Positions 7,895 to 18,740 of a DNA stretch of 64,000 bases are shown one piece after another. The position numbers were made by a program, and so were the translations under genes. Positions within the stretch are counted from its first letter, which is position 1. Each line of letters opens with the position of its first letter. Below the pieces are notes generated by a model. That model searched no databases and had not been told where the DNA came from. It saw only the letters and a list, made by a program, of their open reading frames with translations. Source of the DNA: Halomonas sp. 1513 (GTDB lineage Bacteria > Pseudomonadota > Gammaproteobacteria > Pseudomonadales > Halomonadaceae); the NCBI GenBank assembly GCA_001971685.1, contig CP019326.1, positions 868,001 through 932,000 of the forward strand, read 5' to 3'.

Positions 7895-10800
7895 ACCAGC
7901 AAGTACAGCGCCTGGCCCAGGGCGGGCGCATCGACCGCAGCCGGCCACTCGGCTTCACCTTCAACGGCCAGACCTACCAGGGCTATCACGGCGATACCCT
8001 GGCCTCGGCGCTGCTCGCCAACGGCGTCGACATCGTCAACCGCAGCTTCAAGTACTCGCGGCCGCGGGGCATCGTCGCCGCCGGCGCCGAAGAGCCCAAT
8101 GCCGTGGTCCAGTTGGGTGCCAGCGAGGGCGCCCAGGTGCCCAACGTGCGCGCCACCCAGCAGGCGCTCTACGATGGCCTGGTGGCGCGTAGCACCAACG
8201 GCTGGCCCAGCGTGCAGAAGGACCTCATGGGGCTGGTCGGCAAGGTCGGCGGCAAGCTGATGCCGCCGGGCTTCTACTACAAGACCTTCATGGCCCCGGC
8301 CTCGATGTGGATGACCTACGAAAAGTATATCCGCAAGAGCGCCGGGCTGGGGCGCAGCCCCGCCGAGGCCGACCCGGACATCTACGATCACTTCAATCGC
8401 CACTGCGAGGTGCTGGTGATCGGTGCCGGCCCGGCGGGCCTCGCTGCCGCCCTGGCCGCGGCGCGCAGCGGCGTGCGGGTGATCCTCGCCGACGAGCAGG
8501 AAGAGATGGGCGGCTCGCTGCTCGATAGCCGCGAGACCCTCGACGGCAAGCCGGCAGCCCAGTGGGTCGCCGAGACCCTCGACGCGCTGCGCGGGCTGGC
8601 CAACGTGACCCTGCTGCCGCGCACCACCGCCAACGGCTATCACGACCACAACTTCGTCACCCTCCACGAGCGGCGCACCGAGCACCTCGCCGACAGCGCG
8701 CCGCGCACTGCCCAGGGCGCACGCCAGAGCCGGGCGCGGATGCATCGGGTGCGTGCCGGTCAGGTGATCCTGGCCACCGGCGCCCACGAGCGACCGCTGG
8801 TGTATGCCGGCAACGACGTGCCGGGCAACCTGGTGGCGGGCGCCGTCTCTAGCTATATCCGCCGCTACGGCGTGGTGCCGGGCAACAAGCTGGTGCTCTC
8901 CGTCAGCAACGACTACGCCTACCGCGCGGCTCTCGACTGGCACGACGCAGGGCGCGAGGTGGTGGCCATCGTCGATGCCCGTGAGGCGCCTGACGGTGAC
9001 CTGATCAACCAGGCCCGCGAGCGCGGCATTCGGGTGATCACCGCCAGCGCGGTGATCGAGGCCAAGGGCGCCAACCGCGTCTCGGCGGCGCGGGTCGCCA
9101 GGATCGATATCGACGGCTTTCGCGTGGCCGGCCCGGTCGAGACCCTGGCCTGCGACTGCGTGGCCAGCTCCGGCGGCTACAGCCCGGTGATCCACCTCGC
9201 TTCCCACACCGGCGCGCGGCCGACCTGGAATGACGACATTCTCGGGTTCGTGCCGACCCTGGTCGACGGCGTACTCGCCAGCGGCGCGGCCCACGGCATC
9301 TATGCCCTGGGCGAGGTGCTGGCCGATGGCGTGGCGGTAGGCTCGCGGGCCGCCGCGGCGACCGGCGGCGAGGCCGCCGAGATAGCGCTGCCGGCTTGCC
9401 AGGCGCTCAACGAATCGCCGGCCTGCGCGCTCTACCAGGTGCCCCATGAGAAACCCACGCTGCGCGCGCCCAAGCAATTCGTCGATCTGCAGAACGATGT
9501 CACCGCGGCGGCCATCGAGCTCGCCACCCGCGAGGGCTTCGAGTCCATCGAGCACGTCAAGCGCTATACCGCCATGGGCTTCGGCACCGACCAGGGCAAG
9601 CTCGGCAATATCAACGGCATGGCCATCGCCGCGCGCTGCCTCGAGCGCACCATCCCCGAGGTGGGCACCACGGTGTTCCGGCCCAACTACACGCCGGTGA
9701 CCTTCGGCGCCATCGTTGGCCGCCACTGCGGTGAGCTGTTCGACCCGGAGCGCTATACCGCGCTGCACCAATGGCACGTGGAGAATGGCGCCGAGTTCGA
9801 GGACGTCGGCCAGTGGAAGCGCCCCTGGTACTATCCCCGCAAGCAGGGCGGCAAGCAGGAGAGCATGCACGAGGCGGTGGCCCGCGAGTGCCGCGCGGTG
9901 CGCGAAGGGGTGGGTATCCTCGACGCCTCGACGCTGGGTAAGATCGATATCCAGGGCCCCGACGCCCGTGAGTTCCTGGCGCGCATCTATACCAACAAGT
10001 GGGAGAAGCTGGCGGTCGGCAAGTGCCGCTACGGCCTGATGTGCAAGGACGATGGCATGGTCACCGACGACGGCGTGACCAGCTGCCTGGCCGACAATCA
10101 CTTCGTGATGACCACCACCACCGGCGGCGCCGCGGCGATCCTCGAGTGGCTGGAGCTGTGGCACCAGACCGAGTGGCCGGAGCTCGACGTCACCTTTACC
10201 TCGGTGACCGACCACTGGGCGACCATGACCGTGACCGGGCCCAAGTCGCGGGCGCTGCTCGCCGAGCTCACCGACGACATCGACCTGGACCGCGACAGCT
10301 TCAAGTTCATGGACTGGCGCGAGGGCACGGTGGCCGGGGTGCCGGCGCGGGTCTTCCGCATCTCATTCACCGGCGAGCTGACCTTCGAGATCAACGTCCA
10401 GGCCCACTACGCCATGCACGTCTGGAAGGCGCTGTTCGAGCACGGCAAGAAGTACGACCTGACGCCCTACGGCACCGAGACCATGCACGTGCTGCGCGCC
10501 GAGAAGGGCTTCATCATCGTCGGTCAGGACACCGACGGCTCGGTGACCCCGGAAGACCTCGGCATGCAGTGGTGCGTAGGCTACGACAAGCCGTTCTCGT
10601 GGATCGGCAAGCGCGCGCTGACGCGCAGCGACACCGCCCGTAGCGACCGCAAGCAGCTGGTCGGCCTGCGGCCCAAGGACCCCAAGGTGGTGCTGGAGGA
10701 GGGCGCGCAGATCGTCTTCGATCCCAACCACGCCATCCCCATGCCGATGGTCGGTCACGTCACCTCGAGCTACTACAGCCCGACCCTCGACAGCGGCTTT

Positions 10801-10938
10801 GCGCTGGCGGTGGTCAAGGGCGGCCAGCAGCGCATCGGCGAGAGCGTCTACCTGCCGATGGCCGACGGCAGCGTCCATGAAGCCGAGATCACCAGCACGA
10901 TCTTCATCGATCCCAAGGGAGAGCGTCAGCATGTCTGA
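7891..10938 (+). CDS. soxA: Sarcosine oxidase subunit alpha
   Basis: 1015 residues. Large subunit that binds NAD and folate. Order: an N-terminal 2Fe-2S-ferredoxin-like domain typical of the family (GFTFNGQTYQGYHGDTLASAL, read here as two overlapping halves), a Rossmann domain from about residue 171 (EVLVIGAGPAGLAAALAAA), a second dinucleotide region (GNKLVLSVSNDYAYRAALDW), and a C-terminal aminomethyltransferase (GcvT-like) folate domain from about residue 610 with its end block TPYGTETMHVLRAEKGF. It accepts the methylene group from sarcosine oxidation onto THF. It overlaps soxD by 4 nt and soxG by 8 nt. Confidence 0.96.
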   Translation: MNQQVQRLAQGGRIDRSRPLGFTFNGQTYQGYHGDTLASALLANGVDIVNRSFKYSRPRGIVAAGAEEPNAVVQLGASEGAQVPNVRATQQALYDGLVARSTNGWPSVQKDLMGLVGKVGGKLMPPGFYYKTFMAPASMWMTYEKYIRKSAGLGRSPAEADPDIYDHFNRHCEVLVIGAGPAGLAAALAAARSGVRVILADEQEEMGGSLLDSRETLDGKPAAQWVAETLDALRGLANVTLLPRTTANGYHDHNFVTLHERRTEHLADSAPRTAQGARQSRARMHRVRAGQVILATGAHERPLVYAGNDVPGNLVAGAVSSYIRRYGVVPGNKLVLSVSNDYAYRAALDWHDAGREVVAIVDAREAPDGDLINQARERGIRVITASAVIEAKGANRVSAARVARIDIDGFRVAGPVETLACDCVASSGGYSPVIHLASHTGARPTWNDDILGFVPTLVDGVLASGAAHGIYALGEVLADGVAVGSRAAAATGGEAAEIALPACQALNESPACALYQVPHEKPTLRAPKQFVDLQNDVTAAAIELATREGFESIEHVKRYTAMGFGTDQGKLGNINGMAIAARCLERTIPEVGTTVFRPNYTPVTFGAIVGRHCGELFDPERYTALHQWHVENGAEFEDVGQWKRPWYYPRKQGGKQESMHEAVARECRAVREGVGILDASTLGKIDIQGPDAREFLARIYTNKWEKLAVGKCRYGLMCKDDGMVTDDGVTSCLADNHFVMTTTTGGAAAILEWLELWHQTEWPELDVTFTSVTDHWATMTVTGPKSRALLAELTDDIDLDRDSFKFMDWREGTVAGVPARVFRISFTGELTFEINVQAHYAMHVWKALFEHGKKYDLTPYGTETMHVLRAEKGFIIVGQDTDGSVTPEDLGMQWCVGYDKPFSWIGKRALTRSDTARSDRKQLVGLRPKDPKVVLEEGAQIVFDPNHAIPMPMVGHVTSSYYSPTLDSGFALAVVKGGQQRIGESVYLPMADGSVHEAEITSTIFIDPKGERQHV

Positions 10939-11584
10939 TTCAGCGCTGAGCCGAGTGAACCTGTTTGATTCCCGCGCCGACCACGCCAGCGTGGCAGTCG
11001 AGTCGCCGCTGGCCTATTCCCTGCAGCGCAGCGCCGCACCGGCCCCCAGCGCCGCCAGCCGGGTGGTTCTGCGCGAGCAGGCCTTCCTCGGCCACCTGAT
11101 CCTGCGCGGCGGGGCCATCGTCCTCGACGAGGCGCTGCGCGAGGTGCTGGATATCGGCTTGCCGGGCCGCCCCAATACCCTGAACTGGGACGCCAGCGGC
11201 GAGCGCTCGATCCAGTGGCTGTCGCCGGACGAGTGGCTGCTGATCGTCCCCGGCGGCGAGGCCTTGACGGTGGAGCGGCGGCTGCGCGAGCGCCTCGCCG
11301 ATGCCAGTTTCGCCATCGTCGACGTCAGCGGCGGCCAGACGCTGCTGACGCTGGAGGGCGAGGCGGTGCCCGAGCTGTTGATGAAGTCGGTGGTCTACGA
11401 CGTCGACCCGAGCCACTTCGCGGTGGGCAAAGGGGTCAACACGGTGTTCGCCAAGGCCACCGTCATCGTGCGCCGCAGCGGCGAGACCCGCTGGGAGCTG
11501 GTGGTGCGTAGAAGCTTCGCCGACTACTGCTACCGCTGGTTGCTGGATGCCGGCGAGGAGTATGCAATAGGCGTCGAGCAGTAA
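10931..11584 (+). CDS. soxG: Sarcosine oxidase subunit gamma
   Basis: 217 residues. Small GcvT/YgfZ-like subunit of heterotetrameric sarcosine oxidase. Recognisable blocks are the LPGRPNTL segment, ERSIQWLSPDEWLLIVPG and the C-terminal RRSFADYCYRWLLDAGEEY. ATG 10931 overlaps the end of soxA by 8 nt, and GGGAGAG lies 10 bases upstream inside soxA, so the start is well supported. It is the last sox gene; a second copy of the structured repeat follows before purU. Confidence 0.94.
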   Translation: MSDSALSRVNLFDSRADHASVAVESPLAYSLQRSAAPAPSAASRVVLREQAFLGHLILRGGAIVLDEALREVLDIGLPGRPNTLNWDASGERSIQWLSPDEWLLIVPGGEALTVERRLRERLADASFAIVDVSGGQTLLTLEGEAVPELLMKSVVYDVDPSHFAVGKGVNTVFAKATVIVRRSGETRWELVVRRSFADYCYRWLLDAGEEYAIGVEQ

Positions 11585-11616
11585 CAGCCAAAGCGAATGT
11601 CTTTATTGTCCAAGGT

Positions 11617-11775
11617 GATCGACGCTGCCTCTTAAGCGAGGGACGCCGGGGGCAGGTCGAAGAGGAGGTTTGCGCCATGGATGGCGCAAGGTAGCGCCCA
11701 GGGAAGGGTTTACAGCGCCTCCTCGTAGGCCTGTCGACGGATCAGTCCCGAGCGGTGCTGCCTACCTGCAGTAGC
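11617..11775. repeat. Structured intergenic repeat, copy 2
   Basis: Second copy of the element at 7271-7432. The central TTGCGCCAT/ATGGCGCAA hairpin is identical. In the outer stem the left arm reads GGCAGGTC instead of GACAGGCC while the right arm stays GGCCTGTC; both changes replace a Watson-Crick pair by G-U, which is neutral for an RNA stem. It lies between soxG and purU. Confidence 0.75.
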
Positions 11776-11855
11776 CTGCTTGATGGTCAATATAAGCGAC
11801 AACCGGCATGCTCAAGCAAACCGTCTACGGCAGGGATGCCCATTAAGGAGCCGCA

Positions 11856-12722
11856 ATGAATCACTCTTCAGATACCTGGATTCTCGCTGCCCAGTGCCCT
11901 AGCCGCCTGGGCACCGTGGACGTGGTCACCCGCCTGCTCAAGGAGTGGCGCTGCTACATCACCGAGCAGCAGTCCTTCGATGATCGCCTCAGCCAGCGCT
12001 TCTTCATTCGCACCGCCTTTCACCCCGAGGGCGGGGCGCTCGACGCCGACGCCTTCCAGGCGGCTTTCGCCGCCCGCGCCGCCGAGTTCGGCATGACCTT
12101 CGAGCTGACCGCGCCGGGCCAGCTCACCCCGGTGGTGATCATGGTCTCCAAGGCCGACCACTGCCTCAACGACCTGCTCTATCGCTATCGCACCGGCCAG
12201 CTGCCGATCGAGATCCGCGCGGTGGTCTCCAACCACCCGGACCTCGAGCCGCTGGCCGCCTGGCACGGGCTGCCCTACCACCACTTCCCGATCACCCCGG
12301 AGACCAAGCCCGAGCAGGAAGCCCAGGTGTGGCAGGTGGTCGAGGAGAGCGGTGCCGAGCTGGTGATCCTGGCGCGCTACATGCAGGTGCTCTCCAGCGA
12401 GATGAGCGAGAAACTGGCGGGCAAGGCGATCAATATCCACCACTCGCTGCTGCCCGGCTTCAAGGGCGCCAAGCCCTACCACCAGGCCCATGCCAAGGGC
12501 GTCAAGCTGGTCGGTGCCACCGCCCACTACATCAACGACGACCTCGACGAAGGGCCGATCATCACCCAGGGGGTGGAGCCGGTGACCCACGCCGACACCC
12601 CCGAGGACCTGGTCGCCAAGGGCCGCGACATCGAGTGTTTGACCCTGGCCCGGGCGGTGGCCTACCACCTCGAGCGGCGGGTGTTTCTGAACGACAAGCG
12701 CACGGTGGTATTTGCGCGATAG
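11856..12722 (+). CDS. purU: Formyltetrahydrofolate deformylase
   Basis: 288 residues. Hydrolyses 10-formyl-THF to formate and THF. An N-terminal ACT domain (residues 8-85, LAAQCPSRLGTVDVVTRLL) is followed by a formyltransferase-like domain with AVVSNHPDLEPLA, the catalytic HHSLLPGFKGAKPYHQA segment and DDLDEGPIITQ. In this cluster it probably drains one-carbon units released from betaine methyl groups, regenerating THF for sarcosine oxidase. AAGGAG precedes the ATG. A weak hairpin AACGCC/GGCGTT with TTT at 12733-12753 may terminate it. Confidence 0.96.
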   Translation: MNHSSDTWILAAQCPSRLGTVDVVTRLLKEWRCYITEQQSFDDRLSQRFFIRTAFHPEGGALDADAFQAAFAARAAEFGMTFELTAPGQLTPVVIMVSKADHCLNDLLYRYRTGQLPIEIRAVVSNHPDLEPLAAWHGLPYHHFPITPETKPEQEAQVWQVVEESGAELVILARYMQVLSSEMSEKLAGKAINIHHSLLPGFKGAKPYHQAHAKGVKLVGATAHYINDDLDEGPIITQGVEPVTHADTPEDLVAKGRDIECLTLARAVAYHLERRVFLNDKRTVVFAR

Positions 12723-12890
12723 GGGCTGCCCGAACGCCGTTCGCCTGGCGTTTATCAAGGCCCTTGGCAGTAGCGCGATGGCAATAATATTCATTAGCGC
12801 CATTCGCGTTGCTCTGCCATTCTGAGCTAACATGGGGGGTCGCGGCCTAGCGCCGTGACTTATCTTTCAGCAAAGGGAGGAGCTAGAGTC

Positions 12891-13502
12891 ATGCCTCATA
12901 CACTGCCCGATTTGCCCTACGCCTATGACGCGCTGGAACCGCACATCGACGCGATGACCATGGAAATCCACCATTCGCGTCACCACCAGACCTACGTCAA
13001 CAACCTCAATGCCGCCCTCGAGGGCACTGGCTTCGAGGAGACGCCGGTCGACGAGCTGATCGCCAATCTCGACAAGCTCCCCGACGACAAGCGTCAGCCG
13101 GTGATCAACAACGGCGGCGGCCACTCCAACCACTCCAAGTTCTGGGAAATGATGTCTCCCCAGGGCGGTGGCCAGCCCAAGGGTCAGGTGGCAGCCGCCA
13201 TCGACGAACAGCTGGGTGGCTTCGATGCGTTCAAGGATGCCTTCATGAAGGCTGCCCTGGGCCGTTTCGGTAGCGGCTGGGCCTGGCTCAGTGTGACCCC
13301 GGAGAAGAAGCTGGTGGTGGAGAACACCCTCAACCAGGACAGCCCGCTGATGCACGGCAATACCCCGGTGCTCGGCCTGGACGTCTGGGAGCATGCGTAC
13401 TACCTGAAGTTCCAGAACAAGCGCCCGGATTACATCGAGGCGTTCTTCAACGTGGTCAACTGGGAAGAGGTCGAGCGTCGCTACCAAGCAGCGATCGCCT
13501 GA
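12891..13502 (+). CDS. sodA: Superoxide dismutase, Mn type
   Basis: 203 residues. Converts superoxide to hydrogen peroxide and oxygen in the cytosol. Metal ligands are visible: His in HHSRHHQTY near residue 27, His in [11 protein letters not shown], and Asp and His in [17 protein letters not shown] plus NQDSPL favours manganese over iron (iron enzymes carry AAQ..NH and a different Gln position); a cambialistic enzyme is possible. ATG 12891 has a strong AAAGGGAGG upstream. A classical terminator follows. Its position next to peroxide-generating sarcosine oxidase may be coincidental. Confidence 0.95.
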   Translation: MPHTLPDLPYAYDALEPHIDAMTMEIHHSRHHQTYVNNLNAALEGTGFEETPVDELIANLDKLPDDKRQPVINNGGGHSNHSKFWEMMSPQGGGQPKGQVAAAIDEQLGGFDAFKDAFMKAALGRFGSGWAWLSVTPEKKLVVENTLNQDSPLMHGNTPVLGLDVWEHAYYLKFQNKRPDYIEAFFNVVNWEEVERRYQAAIA

Positions 13503-13525
13503 TTTTCGACTGACAGCGTAAGTGC

Positions 13526-13562
13526 GAGCGCCGCGGCCGTCTGGCCGCGGCGCTCTCTTTTT
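13526..13562 (+). terminator. Intrinsic terminator of sodA
   Basis: A 13-bp GC-rich stem (GAGCGCCGCGGCC, loop GTCT, GGCCGCGGCGCTC) followed by TCTTTTTG, 24 bp after the sodA stop. Confidence 0.9.
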
Positions 13563-13695
13563 GCGTTTCTCGCCGCTTCTTTGATCTCGGTTAAGGTCTC
13601 GCCGATGCCGCCGGCTAGACTGGCTGTGCCCGCCCATCTCTCTCCGTCAGAGGTGCCGTCCGGCTACCGCATGCGGGGGTGCGTGCGGCCAATAG

Positions 13696-13742
13696 ATACT
13701 ATATATTGATTTCCTCATGGCGGTTTTCACCAGATATGGTGT
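13696..13742. promoter_or_regulatory. Tandem NrdR boxes upstream of nrdHIEF
   Basis: Box 1 at 13696-13711 (ATACTATATATTGATT) matches the NrdR consensus ACACTATATATTGTGT at 13 of 16 positions. Box 2 at 13728-13741 is a perfect palindrome (CACCA, GATA, TGGTG). The centres lie 31 bp apart, three helical turns, the spacing known for paired NrdR boxes. They sit 60-105 bp upstream of nrdH. Confidence 0.8.
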
Positions 13743-13800
13743 ATCCTGAGCACTGTTGGTTCACGCCACACTTGCCTTGATTTGTAAGGGAACGATAACC

Positions 13801-14022
13801 ATGAAGATTGAGATTTACAGCAAGCCCGCCTGCGTTCAGTGCACCGCCACCTACCGCGCGATGGACAAGCAGGGGCTCGACTATGAGGTCATCGATCTGA
13901 GCCAGGATCCCAGCGCCCGCGAAACCGTGGAAGGCCTGGGCTACCGTCAGTTGCCGGTGGTGGTGGCAGGTGACGACCACTGGTCGGGCTTCCGTCCGGA
14001 TCGCATCCAGGCGCTGGCTTAA
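13801..14022 (+). CDS. nrdH: Glutaredoxin-like protein NrdH
   Basis: 73 residues. Electron donor for class Ib ribonucleotide reductase, reduced by thioredoxin reductase. The redox motif CVQC is at residues 11-14 after the family start [10 protein letters not shown]; the C-terminal [12 protein letters not shown] is the NrdH hallmark that separates it from ordinary glutaredoxins. AAGGGA precedes ATG 13801. First gene of nrdHIEF, downstream of two NrdR boxes. Confidence 0.95.
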   Translation: MKIEIYSKPACVQCTATYRAMDKQGLDYEVIDLSQDPSARETVEGLGYRQLPVVVAGDDHWSGFRPDRIQALA

Positions 14023-14053
14023 CTCGGGCTTCAGGTCATCGCAGGAGGTCGCC

Positions 14054-14499
14054 ATGCTGGCCGCGCAGGCACACCAACAGCCGGTTGCTGATCACGCCCA
14101 AGGCGAACTGGTGTATTTCTCGACCAAGTCGGGCAATACCCAGCGCTTCGTCGAGAAGCTCGGCTTGCCGGCGCGGCGCATCCCGCTGAGCCGCGATGAG
14201 CCGCCGCTGCGCGTGACCCGCCCCTACATCCTGATCACCCCCACCTACGGTGGCGGCAGCGCCGACGGCGCGGTGCCCAAGCAGGTGATCCACTTTCTCA
14301 ACGATGCGCACAACCGCGGCCTGATTCGCGGCGTGATTGCAGCCGGCAACACCAATTTTGGCGCCGCCTTCGGCCTGGCCGGGCGCATCGTCGCCGACAA
14401 ATGCGGCGTGCCGCTGCTATATCGATTCGAACTGCTGGGCACGCCGGACGACGTGGTCAGGGTTCAACAGGGAGTAGATGCGTTTTGGAAACGACAGCC

Positions 14500-14503
<4 letters not shown>
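14054..14503 (+). CDS. nrdI: Flavodoxin-like NrdI
   Basis: 149 residues. FMN protein that supplies an oxidant to load the Mn(III)2-tyrosyl radical of NrdF. FMN-binding segments are [26 protein letters not shown] and [12 protein letters not shown]. The first 16 residues form an extension beyond the usual start. ATG 14054 follows CAGGAGG. Its stop overlaps the nrdE start as ATGA. Confidence 0.95.
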
Positions 14504-17660
<3,157 letters not shown>

Positions 17661-17662
17661 GG

Positions 17663-18238
17663 CTAGCGGTTGATCAGGATGGCGTTCAGCGCCACCGGCA
17701 CCTCGTCGCCGATGCGCTGATAGCCGAGCAGAGTAAGCACGCTGCGCATGGTGGAGTTAGCCATGATTTCCTGGCCGTCCAGCGCCACCGGCTCGGCGGT
17801 GGTGACGCGCACCGTGTTGAGGTCTTCGCGGGTGAAGCGTAGCTCCACCGGCTCCTGCTGAAGATTGCCGTCGGCACGCACGCTGAAGATCAGCGTCTCG
17901 ACCATCGACTCGCCTATGTCGAGGGCGTCGAGGCGCTCCGGCGGCAGCTGCGTATTCAGGGTCGCCAGGGGCATGTCGGTGATGCCGGAAAGCCACGGCG
18001 GCAGCGGCCCCAGCCGGTCCAGCGCGTCGGTCTGGTTGAGGCGCAGCGGCAGCGTCAGGATGCCATCCGCGGAAATATCGCCGCGCAGCTCGCGCACGCG
18101 GTGCTGATGCTCCACCGGGCCACTGTCGGTCAACTCGAAGATGGTCGCCTCGACCTGCGAGCGCTCGGGGTCGAGCTGCCAGTCGGCATGGGCGGGCAGG
18201 GCGATGAGCAGGGCAAACAGGGCAAGATAGGCTTTCAC
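17663..18238 (-). CDS. YceI-like periplasmic protein
   Basis: 191 residues. The N terminus is a signal peptide (KAYLALFALLIALPAHA, cleavage before DWQLDPERS). The rest resembles the YceI lipocalin-like beta-barrel family, beginning with the typical WQLDPERSQVEATIF. YceI proteins bind isoprenoid-like lipids; the function here is unknown. I chose GTG 18238 because GGGAGAC lies just upstream and the signal peptide begins there; the open frame extends to 18340 without protein-like features. Confidence 0.7.
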   Translation of the reverse strand: MKAYLALFALLIALPAHADWQLDPERSQVEATIFELTDSGPVEHQHRVRELRGDISADGILTLPLRLNQTDALDRLGPLPPWLSGITDMPLATLNTQLPPERLDALDIGESMVETLIFSVRADGNLQQEPVELRFTREDLNTVRVTTAEPVALDGQEIMANSTMRSVLTLLGYQRIGDEVPVALNAILINR

Positions 18239-18380
18239 AGACGTCTCCCGGTCGATGACACAGCACAGACACGCCAGCGCCGGAAAAGTGCCCCATTCCC
18301 GCAAACCACGCACGGCTACGCTGGCCTCACCCATCGGCATTCGCTATCATACGCCCGCGCGCCGACGCGCCCCTCCCGAT

Positions 18381-18457
<77 letters not shown>

Positions 18458-18468
18458 CAATCAACAGC

Positions 18469-18717
18469 TTATGGCTGTGTCTTCTCGCCTTCCCTGAAAC
18501 TTTCCGTACCTTGTCTAATTATGCCCATCCAAGTCAGCTGCAGATCATCAGCTGTGGTGGCATGGGGCATGCCGAGATAGGGTAGCCATGGCTTTTGTGT
18601 AGGGCCCTCCTCATCGTTGCTCAGCCACAGTAGGATGGTGCCAGCCTGCCTTGCTGCTTCTATCCCGTTGGCAAACGTGCTGCGGCTATTGCATGAGCCA
18701 AGATGGCTGACCCCAGG
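18469..18717 (-). pseudogene. Remnant of an unrecognised gene (C-terminal part)
   Basis: An 82-codon open stretch without a usable start near its upstream end. The translation looks protein-like: GSCNSRSTFANGIEAARQAG, TILLWLSNDEEG, KPWLPYLGMPHA and LTWMGIIRQGTESF, with ordinary amino-acid composition and a TAA stop 11 bp from the tRNA 3' end. I do not recognise the family. It may be the tail of an integrated element's gene, truncated when the helicase gene arrived. It could also be a chance ORF. Confidence 0.35.
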
Positions 18718-18740
18718 TCATAAAAGGAATCCTTGAGACG

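Noticed and set aside
7798..10215. 805-codon open frame on the minus strand through soxA
   Set aside because: It lies antisense to a complete soxA. It is His/Gly/Ala-rich, lacks family motifs and is a product of high GC in the third codon position of the real gene.
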